From Callorhinus ursinus (lineage: Eukaryota; Chordata; Mammalia; Carnivora; Otariidae): a stretch of 64,000 nt of DNA. How positions within the stretch are numbered: the first letter of the stretch is position 1; the number at the start of each line of letters is the position of its first letter. Both the position numbers and the translations under genes were made by a program. The notes under the pieces are model-generated. The model was not told the origin of the DNA and searched no databases. It worked only from the letters and a program-made list of their open reading frames with translations. The stretch is taken from positions 21,023,270 to 21,087,269 of the forward strand of contig NW_020312827.1 of assembly GCF_003265705.1 (NCBI RefSeq), read 5' to 3'. This document shows, piece by piece, positions 10,795 to 23,209 of this stretch.

Positions 10795-11950
10795 TCTTGA
10801 GCTTTCTTCATTTCTTTCCATGTCTCATTCCTTTTTGCATCCTGTGATTCCTCATCTGCCTTAAGAACATACTTTGAAATTTTCTTCAGAGTGAATCTGC
10901 ATATGCCTGAACGAATCCCATTTAGAATTTCATTTGGAGTGGGTTCTTTGGTGACAGATACTCTATTTGTCTGAAAATGTCTTTATTTCACTTTCTTTGT
11001 TGGAAGAGATTTTCAATGGATATAAAATTCTAGATAGTCCTTTTTTTTTCCCCCTAGTCTGTATTTTGAAGATATTTCATCATTTTCTTAGTTCCATTGT
11101 TTCTGTTGGGAAGTCAGCTATTAGTCTTGTTCGTGCTTTTTGTATGGTAATATATACTTTTCTCTAATTTGCTTTTGAGTTTTTCCTCTTTCTCTGGTTT
11201 TCTGCAATTTTACTGTGATGAGCTTAGTTGTGTTCTTTTGATTTGTGCTTATTCCCTTTGTCTCTTATGTTCATTTTTATAAGTATTAATTCATTGTTTT
11301 TTATTCCTTATTTTGAGTATTTTCTTTTGACCTTTTATTTAATTACCTGTTCTTTCTTCAACTGAATCAACTCTTTTAACCCCCCCACTGATTTTGTATT
11401 CTCAGTTATCACATATTTCACTTTAGAATTTTGATTTCATTGTTTTTAACTTTGTAGTTCTTTGCCCAAATCCTCAATCTGTGTATCTGTGTGTCATAAC
11501 TTCATTGTCTAGATCTTATAAAAGTCTGTTTCTATTTCTGTAATCTCTTATTTTTCTTGGATTTTGATCACATTGTTTTTGCCTACTGTTTATTTTTGAT
11601 TATCTGGTTACTTTTGTTTGACAGAAAATATATTTCATTCTTATTTGATAAGGATAAGTAATTTGATAATTATGTATTAGAATATATATTTACTTTTTGT
11701 TATAGGTCAAGGGCCATAGCAATCATGGATTACCTTATTATTTTTGTTGAGCTATTTCAATGTTAAAACCTCAGTGCTGGGTTTCAACTATTTCTAGTTC
11801 ACCTTATTGCTAGTGGATGACTCTTCAGGAATCTAGCCCAAAGGCTGGGGGTGGGGTTGGGGAAGTTTAACTAGGCACCCCCTTCCCTTGGAAAGGCTCT
11901 CAACTCCGGTTTTTCCCCTGTAGCCCCACACATCTGTTAAAAACTCTGTT

Positions 11951-13290
11951 TGGCTTCTCAGTATCACAACTGCTTTTTCAGAAGTGGGCTGATATTTCAG
12001 GGAGAAAAGATGGACTAATGTCTCTGAATTTATTTCTTCTCTTTCATCTTGGTTTCATATATCTTTCCAGGGCTTTAAAACTGCTTTTTGTTTAAAATTT
12101 CTAGTTTTTTGAATTATTTTTAGTGAAAAGTTTGGTCTGAATTATCTAGAATGTCATTTTTCGAAATGGAATTCCCTGAATGTTTTCATATATATATATG
12201 GTTCTGTTACTATATTTGATATTTCTAATGCTATTTCTAACAGGGTTTTGTTGTTTTATATCCACTGTATGAGGTTCGTTTAACTTGGTACATAGCTATA
12301 CAACTTGTGAGCATGCTTTTAACAAAGGTTTTGCTCCAACTCAGATATCCTCAATGTTCTGAGATTTTTGTAGTTTTGAGTAAGCTGTGGACAGTTGTAC
12401 TGTCATGCTGTTTTTTGATGGTGTTAGTTGGGATAGTTTGAGTTTGGAGTTTGAAAATACTAATTTGCATAGTGCGCATTGCATTTGTTAATGTTTTACC
12501 CTTCACTGCTTACAAAGAACCCATAATGAGTTATTTCATTTTTATTTCTTTTATATAGCAAATAAAACTAGCATGTACCATCTACAGTCAAGAGTGTTAA
12601 TGGGGGTCTGAAACGTAATGACTGAGCTTAGAGTTAACAGCTGAATTCAGAGAAAGTCCAACTTCTTTTATCCTTATTACCATGTATCAAGAATTATTCC
12701 ACATCAGATAGAGCTATGATTGCACAACTGGACGTTACACCTCACTAGTGCTCAGCTCATTGGTATAATTGGTGGATACAATTCACCAGTTTACCTAGCT
12801 GTCCATTGTGCCCAGCTCCTTGGGATGTATCCTTTTATATTGTCTAAACCTGGAAAATTATACACACTTAATTGTGCTCTTGGTTGAATTGTTCAGCTGC
12901 TAGTTTCTCCCATCAGGTTGTGTTGCTATGGTTTGTTTTGTGTTTTCTGTAATTTGCTTTCAAAGTAGGGGTGTCTCCTAATTGAGGGTATCTCATACCT
13001 CATGTGTGTGTATGTAATCCTGATTAAGAAACAATTGTCTAATGCAAAACTTAAACATTTTTGAATTTTAGAAGGTCTTCTGAAGGCCACATGATATTTG
13101 CTTCCAGTTTATACAAGGCTTAATATAGGTTTTCTGACTCACTTATTCCAATTGAAGTCAACATTTACATTTTATAACTGTTTGACATATTGTGTTGTAT
13201 TTGTGAATTCATGATAGCATGCTGTCAGAGAATATGCAGTTTTGTTATTTGAACATTAAAGTTCTCAGAGGCTGCAGCTGTTTCCCCCCT
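11951..13290. other. Intron sequence without recognised gene
   Basis: This AT-rich intron shows no splice-flanked conserved peptide. Parts near 12050-12450 may be further decayed L1, but I could not place them. No RNA gene was seen. Confidence 0.5.
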
Positions 13291-13299
13291 CCAGATTTA

Positions 13300-13520
13300 A
13301 GTTTGAAATAAAATTACCAAAGTGATGCACGTTCACTGTGGAAAACTTTAAAAATGTTGTACAAATATATAAAGAAAAATGAACGACTGCCACTATCTCT
13401 CACCAATTTTGGTTTCTGTTGGTACCCATTGTTATTCACATTTATTGTGCATTATTCTGAGCTTACAGTTGTTTATCATGCATTTTCTCAGTAACTAAAA
13501 TATATCTTGAAAGTTTATAG
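13300..13520 (-). mobile_element. Probable decayed L1 or L1-like fragment
   Basis: Phrases such as TGATGCACGTTCACTGTGGAAA and TACAAATATATAAAGAAAAATG resemble the antisense L1 3' end, but divergence is too high for a family call. Confidence 0.35.
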
Positions 13521-14339
13521 GACACAGTTTTCTTTGAGAGGCAAAAAGTGTTGGTTCCTATCAGACATGCCAAGATTTGATTTGTTAATCCTTTGTGATT
13601 CATAGACTTTTGTTTGTTTGGTTTCCTTTATACTTCCCATTAGAAGGGCATAGTTATTATTTATAACATGTTCTGGAAAATATTTTCAGTTAAGACTTAA
13701 TTTTGGTAATAAACAGTCAATATTGCGTGGGCCTCATACCACAGGGAAAATTTCAGTTCATTAGTTGTCTAGATTCTACCCATCTGAGTGTGATATGAGT
13801 ACTTACTAAGTTTGATTACTCATGAAGGAAAAGTCAATTTTATTTTAGTTTTTTATAGGAGGGTCACTGTTAACATGGATCCAGTTGTTTCTGGAAGAGT
13901 TGGTCATTAATTGAACTCAGACTTCTGTCAACACTGCATTTAGGATAACATGGTTATTGCATATGTTACAGCAACAGAATATATAACATGTTTACTGAAA
14001 CAGATTTTAAACCAGCAGATATTGTTCAAGGTATGAGGAATCAACATATTCAACAACATAATCAACAAAACCATAACACAATCCCAGAAACAGAATGCTT
14101 TTGCCTTCTTTAATTAAATGCTAACATTAAAAGCTATTTTAATTTGTATTTTGCTATTTTGCTATTTTTATAACTGTAGAGATTAGGACTTTTTCCTATC
14201 TTAGTAGTAAATGTAATTGAATCAAATCAATTAAGTAACATGGTTAATATTTTTCCTTTAGGTCTCAGAAATGGAAAAAAAAAGTGAGGAGGCATTAATA
14301 ATTGTAGTCTTTAATTCTTATTGGGAGTTATCTTATTCA

Positions 14340-14686
14340 AAAGTTGTCAATATATGCTGTGTCATTAGGTATAGAGTCCATGCCCTTCCATTTAGAACTG
14401 TTTTTACTTGCTCTTCCTTTGGTCTTCCCCATGTCAGGAAATGGCATCACAGCCATCCAGAGGTCATCCAGTATTCACTGTAGATCTTTTCTTCATACCA
14501 CAGTCCCAACCCGTTATAAAAATCTTGTCCTTTTTATTACTGAAGTCCTGCTCAGTTCCTTCTACTTCTCTCTAATACTTCTGTCCAGGCCACTGTCATT
14601 TATGCTGACTGTGGTGGCCTGCATGGAACTTGCTCTCTTTCTCTTTACACTTTCCCCATCTGTGCTTCTCACAGTAGCCAAGTGAT
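14340..14686 (+). mobile_element. L2 LINE fragment (left part)
   Basis: The segment around CCAGGCCACTGTCATTTATG, GTGGTGGCCTGCATGGAACT and CATCTGTGCTTCTCACAGTA follows the L2 3' ORF style. It appears to continue at 15350-15640 beyond an inserted L1. The 113-codon open frame here is a relic of L2 or chance, not a gene. Confidence 0.6.
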
Positions 14687-15348
14687 ATTTATTTATTTAT
14701 TTATCCATTCATTCATTTTAAAATTCCAGTAGAGTTAAAATGCAGTGTTATATTAGTTTCAGGTGTATAATACAGTGATTCAGCAATTCTGTACATTACT
14801 CAGTGCTCATCACGTTAAGTTTACTCTTCATCCCCTTTACCTATTTCACCCATCCTGCCACCCACCTGCCCTCTGGCAACCATCAGTTCTCTATAGTCAA
14901 GAGTCTCTGTTTTGGTGTGTCCTTTTTTTTTTTTTTTAATTTGTTTGTTTTTTTTTTAATTCTTAAATTCCACATATGAGTGAAATCATATGGTATTTGT
15001 CTTTCTCTGACAGACTTATTTCACTTAGCATTTTATCTTCTTGAGCATCTATATTGTTGCAAATGGCAAGATTTCATTCTTTTTTATGGATGAATAATAT
15101 TGTGTATTTATACCACATTTTCTTCATTCATCTATCGATAGACAGTGGGTTGCTTGCATAATTTGGCTATTGTAAATAATGTTGCAATAAGCATATTGTA
15201 AATAATGTTGCAGTAAACTAATTTTTGAATTAGTGTTTTTATATTATTTGGGTAAATACCCAATAGTGGAATTACTGGATCATATGGTAGTTCTATTTTT
15301 TTTTTTTTTAGGAACCTCCATACTGTTTTTCACAGTTAACCGATTTTT
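14687..15348 (-). mobile_element. L1 3' end, antisense, inserted in L2
   Basis: It starts with (TTTA)n and AAAATTCCAGTAGAGTTAAA, then the antisense L1 3' UTR (CAGTGCTCATCACGTTAAGT, CCTCTGGCAACCATCAG...) and the ORF2 end (CCTCCATACTGTTTTTCACA). Imperfect repeats AGTGATATTTAT and AGTGATTTATAT near the borders may be the target duplication. A 26-bp tandem duplication lies at 15168-15219. Confidence 0.8.
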
Positions 15349-15640
15349 AAAAAATCGTCATCACAGTGATTTATATCTCTGCTTTTTAAATTTCTACCTA
15401 AGATGTTTCTATTCAGAATTCCTTGTGACGGCTGATAGTACCTGTATTATCTGGACTTCCGTATGTATCTTGAATTTGTCAAACTTATTCCTACATTAGG
15501 GTCCTTGCTGTGGCTTCTCTTCTTTCCCAAGGTTTTTGCATGGCTGGCTCCCTCTTGTCATTCAGGTCTCCAGTGAAATGTCACCACCTTGAGAGAGGCC
15601 TTGCTCGCCTCTCATTTTTGTTACAGAATTGGTAGCAGGT
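15349..15640 (+). mobile_element. L2 LINE fragment (right part)
   Basis: CTCCCTCTTGTCATTCAGGT, TCTCCAGTGAAATGTCACCA and CTTGAGAGAGGCCTTGCTCG follow the conserved L2 3' motif in which residues about diet of commas are replaced by short repeats (TTCAGGTCTCTGCTCAAATG-like). The element is on the + strand. Confidence 0.75.
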
Positions 15641-16000
15641 AGTATACTAAACACACTGTTCTGTATATTGCCTTTTTCATTTAATGTATTTTTGAAATAT
15701 GAGAATATTCCATATTAGCATCTAATGAGCTTTCTAATTCCTTTTACTAATTTAAAGCATTCCATTGAATGAATGTTCCATGATTTAATCAGTCTCCTAT
15801 TGATGGACATTTATGTTATTTAAGTCTTTTTCTTTTATACACTACACTGCAATTAGTGATCTTGTACATGTGCCATTTTTCATGTGAAAAAGTAAATTGG
15901 TAGAATAAATTTCTAGAAGTGGACTTACAGGAATTAAAATACGTGCATTTGTAATTTGTTACATACAGCTCAGTTTTAAAATTGGTATTTTAAATGCCCT
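15641..16000 (-). mobile_element. Old L1 3' fragment, antisense
   Basis: The stretch contains GTCTCCTATTGATGGACATT, GTGATCTTGTACATGTGCCA and AATTTCTAGAAGTGGACTTA, which are typical of antisense L1 3' ends of ancient subfamilies. Confidence 0.65.
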
Positions 16001-16979
16001 CTTTTAATACTTTCAGTTGAGAATTAGCATTTATCTTCCCCTTTTCCAAGAAGGATGAAAGGTGGCTTACCTTAAAATTACAATATGTGTTATTTTAATT
16101 CTAAGTGGCCTCTAATATTGAGTTTCTCCTTCCCTTTGGTATCAGATATCCATACTCTTCCTCTTATCATCCCCTGACCCCAACAGTTTTGTTCAGGCAC
16201 ATGGTTACTCGGGTAGAGATGACATTTCCCAGTTTCCCTGTGCAACTTCTGAGCTTGAAAACGAAGCCATTTGTCCAGTAATTTGTTTTCCTCCTTCTCT
16301 TTATGTGGGTTGAAATAAGGATGTAGCACTTAACCAATTCCAACCTTGCAGGTTAGGATAACAACCTAGGGTAAGGTAGAGCAACACATGGGAGGAATCT
16401 GGATCTTGGAATGACCTTAGGAAACAGAGTAGCCTCTATCGGTCCTGCTTTCTTCTGGACTGTAATATGAGATAGAAATAAGCTGTTACCTTCCTAAATT
16501 ATACCTTAACTAATATAGAAATGTAAATAGAAATTGATGAAAAAGAATAGACAAAAAGAAAACAAGAACTATCCAAATGAGTATTTTAGGTCCTTGGTTG
16601 TTGTTGACTTAGGTAGAGTTGTGTGACTCAGGGTGTTAGTGGAAGAAAAAGTAACGTATTTTGAGCATATTGATCTGTTTGGATGATTGGGTCTATGAAG
16701 ACACTTAGGTGGCCTTATACTATGATTATAATTCTACCACTGTTGGAATTCCTAAAATACTTTGTGTTTATTCATTTTCATTCATGCTAGTTTGTGCATA
16801 GGTTTTATTTTTCTAAACACTGACTAGCTGTAATGTCTACTCATTTTTGTTACTTACTGTTGTCTTCAGACTTGACTAAAATAGAGAAAGTATATTGTGA
16901 TTTACCCATGTTCTGATGGTTGTATAAGGCAGTAGTTGTACTTGCTTAGTGTTTTGTAGTTCATTAAGCCCTTCTATCA

Positions 16980-17440
16980 GTTGAGTTTCAGTCATAAATA
17001 ACAGAAAGCCTCAAGTAACAGTGACTTAGAAAAGACAAAAGTTATTTCTCTCTTATGGGAAAATCTTACGTAGAAAGTTCAGGGTTCCATGTGGTGCTCC
17101 CTACAATGTGTAAGGGATTCTGGCTCTTTCTGTCATGTTCTTGTTGTTGCTTTTTCCTGTTACGGCCTCAGATTCATGATCTAAGATGGCAGTATGTGTG
17201 TACTAGGCAGCAAGATGGAGGAAGGAATGAGTATGAGAGCAAAAGGTGCTCATGTGTATCTCTTCTGGATAGTTTCTGGAACTTGTCACTTGACACTTAT
17301 ACCTGTATCCCATTTGCCAGAATTAAGTCACAAGGCCAGAAAATGTTTATATTTGGCAGTCACCTATCTAGTTAAAAATTCCTTTACTGTAGAAGAAATG
17401 GGGGTAGGGGAATAGATATTGGAAAACAACTTAATTTCTA
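16980..17440. mobile_element. Ancient MER-type repeat, family not assigned
   Basis: The order AACAGTGACTTAGAAAAGAC, AAAGTTATTTCTCTCTTATG, GTTCCATGTGGTGCTCC, GATCTAAGATGGCAGTATGT, CCAGAATTAAGTCACAAGGCC and TAGAAGAAATGGG matches a mammalian repeat that I recognise by pattern but cannot name safely. The 106-codon and 73-codon open frames inside are not genes. Confidence 0.5.
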
Positions 17441-17489
17441 CCATATAAGTTATACTTTTGTCCCATTACTTCTGTACTTTTTGGTCCAC

Positions 17490-17650
17490 ACTACCCTATG
17501 TGGCTAGCAGGGCAAATTATTATTTCCATTTTATGGAAGATGATGCTGATTTTTTGGAGAGATTAAATTCCTTGAACAGCTCAGTATGCACTTCGTTTAG
17601 AAAGCTAATCACAAGGCCAGTAGGCGGCACAGCTAGGATTAAAGAGGTGC
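17490..17650 (-). repeat. MIR fragment, antisense
   Basis: TTATTATTTCCATTTTATGGAAGATGATG, then GAACAGCTCAGTATGC and GGCGGCACAGCTAGGATTAAA, follow the reverse-complement MIR layout. Confidence 0.55.
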
Positions 17651-17829
17651 TCATCTATCACTGGATTACAGAGAAGGCTAATACTAGTGAAAAATCATAA
17701 TATTTTGAAATTGAGAACAAAATTCTATGAAACAGAAATTTTGTGGATGGAGTGGGGAATATGCATGTATTAGGCTCTCTAGCTTATTTCCTGGTTGAGG
17801 ATTTATTTTAAAACAGATTAAAAAAATTG

Positions 17830-18362
17830 CATTAGTTATATATGGCTGTTTAACAATTATCCCTGAACTTACTGGCTTAAAACATTTATTATTTGATAGT
17901 TTCTCTGGGTTAACAACCCAAGTGTGGCTTAGCTGGGTCCTTTGGCTTAGGATCTCTCACAGGTTATAGTCATCTCAAGGCTTGACTAATTGATCTGCTT
18001 CCTAGCTCCTTCAGTTCCTTGTAGGTTATAGGATTGAAGTGTCAGTTCATCATGATCTGTTGGTCAGAGACTTCTTTGGTTTACTTGACACGTGGCCTCT
18101 CCATAGAGCATCTGCAACATGGCAGCTTGCTTCATCAGAGCAAGCAAGAGAGAGGGCTAGCAAGAGAGAATGTGCAACCAAGAATGGAAATCACTATTTT
18201 TTGTAACCTAATTATGGAAGTGATATCTCATAACTTTTGCCATATTCTGTTCATTAGAAGGAAGTCACTAGGACCAGTCCACACTCAAGGGGAAGAAATT
18301 ATGCAGGTAGATGAATACCAGGAAGCAGAAACCATTGAAACCATGTCAGAAGCTACCTAACA
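17830..18362. mobile_element. Ancient MER-type repeat, family not assigned
   Basis: The layout AACTTACTGGCTTAAAACAT, CTTAGCTGGGTCCTTTGGCT, CACGTGGCCTCTCCATAGAG, CATGGCAGCTTGCTTCATC and AATACCAGGAAGCAGAAACC matches a common mammalian repeat whose consensus has TGGCTTAAAACAAC and CCACGTGGGCCTCTCCA. I do not assign the name. The 108-codon open frame at 18034-18360 is a by-product. Confidence 0.55.
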
Positions 18363-18463
18363 CAAATATTAATTTTAAAACAGCATCCTCCAAATATGGT
18401 AACTCGACATCATCACATGTGCTAGCTATGGTGGTGAAGTAGCTAATGTCTAAATAATTTTGG

Positions 18464-19603
18464 ATTTTTTTTTTTTTTTAACTAGAAGTTTGTACCCTTT
18501 AATCCCCCTCCCCTGTTTCATCCCCCGCCCCCTCCTCTGGCAACCATCAGATTGTTCTCTGTATCACTAGTCTGTTTTGTTTTGTATTTTTTTAGATTCC
18601 ACGTGTAAGTGAAATCACAGTATTTATCTTTCTCCGTCTGACTTATTTCACTTAGCATAATACCCTTTAGAATTGTCCATGTTTTCACAAATGGCAAGAT
18701 TCCATTACATAAAGATGTTTATCCCTTCATCGATTGATGGACATAGGTTGCTTCCATATCTTGGCATTATAAGTAACACTACAGTGGACATAGGAGTGTA
18801 TATATCTTTTTGAATTAGTGGTTTCATTTTCTTTGGATAAATACCTAGAAGTGGAATTGCTGTATCATATGGTAGTTCTATATTTAATTTTTTGAGGAAC
18901 CTTCATACTCTTCCAGAATGGTTGAACCATTTTGCATTCCCACCAAGAGTGCACAAGGGTTCCTTTTCTCTATATGCTTGCCAACACTTGTTATTTCATG
19001 TCTTTTTGAGCACATCTATTCTAATAGGTGTGAGGCGATATCTCTTTGTGGTTTTGGTTTGTGTTTCCCTGATGATTAGTGATATTGAGTATCTTTTCAT
19101 GTGTCTGTTGGCCATTTTATGTCTTCTTTGGAGAAATGTCTATTTAGTTCCTTTGCCCATTTTTAAATTGGATTTTTTGATATTGAATTAGATGAGTTCT
19201 TTATACATTTTTGATATTAACCCCTTATTTGTTATATCTTTTGCAGATTATCTTCTCCCATTCAGTAGGTTGCCTTTTCATTTTGTTGATGGTACCCTTT
19301 GCTCTGCGAAAGCTTTTTAGTTTGGTGTAGTTACATTTATTTATTTTTGCTTTTGTTGCCCTTGCCTGAGGAGACTGATACAAAAATATATATTGCACAG
19401 ACTAATTTCCAAGAGCTAACTGCCCCTGTTTTCTTCTAGTTTTATGGTTTCCAGTCTTCCATTTAAGTCTTTCATCCATTTTGAGTTTACTTGTGTATAT
19501 ATGGTGTAAGAAAGTGGTCCAAAAAAAAAAAAAAAAACCGTTTCAGTTTAATTCTTTTGTGTATAGTTGCCCAGTTTTCCCAATACCATTTATTGAAGAA
19601 ACT
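18464..19603 (-). mobile_element. 5'-truncated L1 (3' UTR and ORF2 end), antisense
   Basis: A T tract on the + strand (the A tail) is followed by CCCCTCCCCTGTTTCATCCC, then the ORF2 end read as TTGAGGAACCTTCATACTCT and CATTCAGTAGGTTGCCTTTT. It is flanked by GTCTAAATAATTTTGG (18448-18463) and GTCTTAATAATTTTGG (19604-19619), a 16-bp target duplication with one mismatch. Frames are broken. An A17 tract at about 19520 interrupts it. Confidence 0.9.
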
Positions 19604-20479
19604 GTCTTAATAATTTTGGGCTTTTATTTCAGTATTTGGATTTCAGTATTTGGATTTTGCTAAAAAGCACAGCCTTCCTTCCTGAAATACAGAAGTCATT
19701 CAACTCATTGAATTTAATGAGAGAAATTCTAACTGCTCATTCAGTGTCAATCTTCAGTAGCAAGCTCTTTGAAGGCAGGGCATGGATACAACAATGTATT
19801 GCTATATTCCTACCTACTAGAACAAATGAGTGTCCATGCATGTTTATTGAATGAATGCATGAAAATGGACCTGGGGCTTTTAAAATATTGCCGGAAAGGG
19901 AGACCTGTGTTAGGCTTATTTTTCTCACTGATTAGTTGTGTGACCCCTGGTTAGTAACTTCATCTCCTCAGTCTTTTAGAGTAAAAGATTTGGATAAAAA
20001 TCCAAAATACTTCCAAGTTTTATTTTATTTCATGTTTTATTTTTTTGTAGTGATTCATACCTTTTGGTTCAACAGTTCCACTTAAAGATTGTATCTTGAA
20101 TTTACAAAAATTATATAGGAATATTTGTCATAGCATACAGTAAAAATAAATGTTATCCCATTATCAGGGAATTACTTTAATCAATTATGGAGAACTATGC
20201 ATTTGTTAAGAAAAAGGATATAGATTTACTTGTTGTCATGGAAAGTTGCCCATGATATGTCAACTGCAAAAAATTTATTCATTTTTATTTAAAGAAGTAG
20301 AATGGATATGTGTTTGACTAGTCATGCACATATGCATAGAAAAATTTCTGAAAGTATACAACAATATACTTATCAGTGTTTTTCTCTTCATGGATGGTAT
20401 TAGCAGATTATATTTATTTCTTTTCATTGTTTTTTATTTTAAATTGTAAAATATAAAATTTACCATCATATCACTTTTT

Positions 20480-20496
20480 AAAGATTTTATTGATTT

Positions 20497-20542
<46 letters not shown>

Positions 20543-20688
20543 ATGGAGTGGGGGAGGGGCCAAGGGAGAAGGAGAAGCAGACTCCCCACTGAGCAGGGAG
20601 CCAGACCCCAGGGCTTGATCCCTCGACTCTGGGATTGTGACCTGAATTGAAAGCAGATGCTTAACTGACTGAGCCACCCAGGTACTTC
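20480..20688 (-). mobile_element. Can-SINE, antisense, with (GA)n expansion
   Basis: TTAAAGATTTTATTGATTTA leads into about twenty GA units (20501-20541), then the body, AGCAGACTCCCCACTGAGCA and the head ACTGACTGAGCCACCCAGGT. TCACTTTT repeats at 20471-20478 and 20689-20696 bound it. The GA run is an expansion of the natural A/G-rich tail region of the SINE. Confidence 0.92.
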
Positions 20689-20697
20689 TCACTTTTT

Positions 20698-20926
20698 TTT
20701 TTTTTTTTAAGATTTATTTTATTTTTAAGCTTTAGTTTAAGAGAGAGAGGGGAGGGAGTACACACGGGTTGAGGGGGGGAATGAGAAAGAAGGACAGTGA
20801 GTCTTAAGTATACTCCGCACTGAGCACAAGACCCAACGTGGGGCTCGATCTCACAACCCATGAGATCAGGACCTGAGCCAAGACCAAGAGTCCGATGCTT
20901 AAATGACTGCACCACCCAGGGACCCT
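20698..20926 (-). mobile_element. Can-SINE, antisense, older copy at the same target
   Basis: Poly(T), AAGATTTATTTTATTTTTAAG, a G-rich body, GGGGCTCGATCTCACAACCC and a worn head CTGCACCACCCAGGGACC. It shares the TCACTTTT target motif with its neighbour; the third copy of the motif is at 20936-20943. Confidence 0.88.
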
Positions 20927-22019
20927 ATCATTGTATCACTTTTAAGTGTTTAGTAGTGTTCTGCACATTCACCGTTTTAGAACTCTTTTTATCTTGCAAA
21001 ACTGAAACTGTACCCATTAAGCAACAACTCTCCATGTTACCCCTTTTCCAGTCCCTGGACATCACCTTTCAACTTTCTGTCTCTATGAATTTGACTACTC
21101 CAGGTACCTCATATAAGTGGAATGATACAGTATTTGTCTATTTGTGATTGGCTCATTTTACTTAGCATAATGTCTCCAAAGTTTATCCATGTTGTAGCAT
21201 GGGTAAGAAGTTTCTTCAGACTGGATAATACTCCATTGTATTTGTAACCACATTTGGTTGATCCATTTATCTGTCTGTGGACACTTGGGTTGCTTCTATC
21301 TCTTGGCTATTGTGAATAATGCTGCTATAAACACGGGTCTACAAATATCTCTTTAAAACCCTCTTTCAATTCTTTTGGGTATATACCTAGAAATGGAATT
21401 GCTGGTAACTTTTTAATTTTTTTAAGGAGCCAGCATATTGTTTTCCATAGGATCTGTACAATTTTATACTCCCACTAACAGTGTACCAGGGTTCCACTTT
21501 CTCTCCAACACTTGTTATTTTCTGGTTTTTTGGTTTTGTTTGTTTTTGATAGTAGCCACCCCAATGAGTTTGAGATGATTCTGTATTATTCTTTTTTCTG
21601 ATGAATTTTGCTATTAATTACTTTTTACATTAAGAGTGAACTATAAAGGTATTTCCATTTTGTAAAAATTGCATGAATTAACAACCTTTTATTTTTTAGT
21701 ATTTATCCAGTATTGTTTTCTATTACAGCAGGTACTATGTTTATTTCAGATGCAGTAGTAAATTATTTATTGGGATATTAGGGTTGATTACGATAAATTA
21801 GAAGCTTGATGCTGAAGGGTGTTTTGAGTTTTTAGTAAAGCACTGTATCATAGTAAGTATCTTAAAATTGTTTTTAAGTAGTAAGAAGTGGAAAACCAAG
21901 AATTTTCATTCTTAGTAAATATTAACTGCTAATTTTTTTGATAGAATATTTTTGCTCAGCTTTTATTGACTGAACTTATGTTTACCAGTGTCGTTTTAAA
22001 AAACAATTTGATCTATAAT

Positions 22020-22150
22020 TTATCATAAAATTAATCTACTTTATGTGCACAATTCAATGATTTTTAGTAAATGTACTGAGTTGTGCAACCATCATCATAA
22101 TCCAGTTTAGAACATTTCTATCGCCCCAGTAAGATTCCTTGTTACCAGGA
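22020..22150 (-). mobile_element. Short old L1 3' fragment, antisense
   Basis: TTTATGTGCACAATTCAATG, AATGTACTGAGTTGTGCAAC and CATCATCATAATCCAGTTTAG match the antisense 3' end of old L1s. Confidence 0.65.
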
Positions 22151-22967
22151 TCCTTCTGGCTATATAGAATTGTTAACAAAAGATTTCTTATAACAGGGCT
22201 ATATTTATTGCTTCTCTTAAATGAATCCAAATGTCTTTTATCCCGCATAGCCTCCTACATGAAATACACACATCATCAAATAGGTAAATTTTATTTAGGG
22301 GACTATATGATGATACACATGAAATGTATTTGAATTTGTACAACTTTTAGCAAGGAGAATCTTGCATCAGAGAAAAAAAATTCTTTCATGTTTATTTTAG
22401 AGAGTCATAATTAAACATTTTTCAGTTTCACTTTAGTTTTTGATCTTTTACAGCTGGTTTATTTTCAGTAGATCACAGTAGAAAAGATTGACAAGCTAGT
22501 GAAAAACACTTTTAATTATTTGCTGTTCATAGACATCAAAACCTTTCTAGGCAAGTCATGTTTATAGATAATTAAAATGAAAAAGAACTAAATAGTACAG
22601 TTTATCATTAATAGAGTAATAAATGCAGTCATTGGCAAACTTGGTATTTTCCTTCTACTTCACCAGAGGGCACTCTTTTCTAGTCTATTTTAACTCTGAT
22701 CTATTGAATTATTATACTTTGAAAGATTTAAGTCCTTTATTGGGATTCAGGTTTTGATTATTTAAAGACTAATGATTGTTTTCTTTTGTAACTTTCAGTC
22801 CTTTTTTTTGCAATCTGTTGTATAATAGTATTAAAAAGGACACTATAAACAAGCCATTCTTAAATGCTGTAGGTGGTAGTATATCTGGCATAAAATATCT
22901 CTTCAATATGTTCTCCTTTTGCCTAACAGCTCTGTAATGTCACCATTTCTGTCTGTTTCATGTTAAG

Positions 22968-23084
22968 GTTTCAGATCGGGTGGAACAACGGCTTCAGGAA
23001 ATAGAAAGAGAGATGCGCACAGAAAGAGAGCTGGTAGAAAAACGTCAGGATCAGCTGGGACTTATTTCTTTACAGCTACAGGAG
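22968..23084 (+). CDS. CEP128: CEP128 coding exon (117 nt, symmetric)
   Basis: The acceptor is ATGTTAAG, a weak one with only a short pyrimidine tract, and the donor is GAG|GTTTGT, also off consensus. The 39 codons start VSDRVEQRLQEIEREMRTER and end LISLQLQE, matching the CEP128 coiled coil. The exon is phase 0 at both ends, so skipping it would keep the frame. It is isolated between the two largest introns of the window (17.4 kb before, 21.5 kb after). Confidence 0.95.
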
Positions 23085-23209
23085 GTTTGTGAAAAATACC
23101 TTCCAGAATGTAAATCTTGAGTTCGGATAGTTCAGATAGTTATTTAGCCATTGTTAAAATGGTTAGAGTTCCTTGGTCGTTGCATATATGTTTCGGTCCG
23201 TCTGAGAAG

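Larger units (their letters stand above)
9544..11950 (-). mobile_element. Old L1 (ORF2 to 5' side), antisense, continuation
   Basis: The old L1 resumes after the nested copy with AGTGACTATTGGCTATTTTC and TTTGCCCACTTTTTTTTTTA. Further on come GTCTTTATTTCAC (about 10979) and TCTGTTGGGAAGTCAGCTAT (about 11102), which match antisense old L1 sequence. A SINE at about 10615-10794 and a 104-bp tandem duplication at 10033-10240 interrupt it. The right edge is uncertain and fades into unrecognised sequence. Confidence 0.65.
20430..21640 (-). mobile_element. Old L1 3' end, antisense, with two nested SINEs
   Basis: Outside the SINEs the sequence reads AAATTTACCATCATATCAC, ATTCACCGTTTTAGAACTC, ACTGAAACTGTACCCATTAA, GTATTTGTCTATTTGTGATTG, ATTGTGAATAATGCTGCTAT and CTCCCACTAACAGTGTACCA, the antisense 3' end of an old L1. 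Confidence 0.8.

Noticed and set aside
14344..14685. 113-codon open frame, the second longest here
   Set aside because: It overlaps an L2 relic and runs into an inserted L1; the peptide is hydrophobic and low in information.
17055..18360. Open frames of 106 and 108 codons
   Set aside because: They fall in ancient interspersed repeats, have no splice or promoter context and no recognisable domain.
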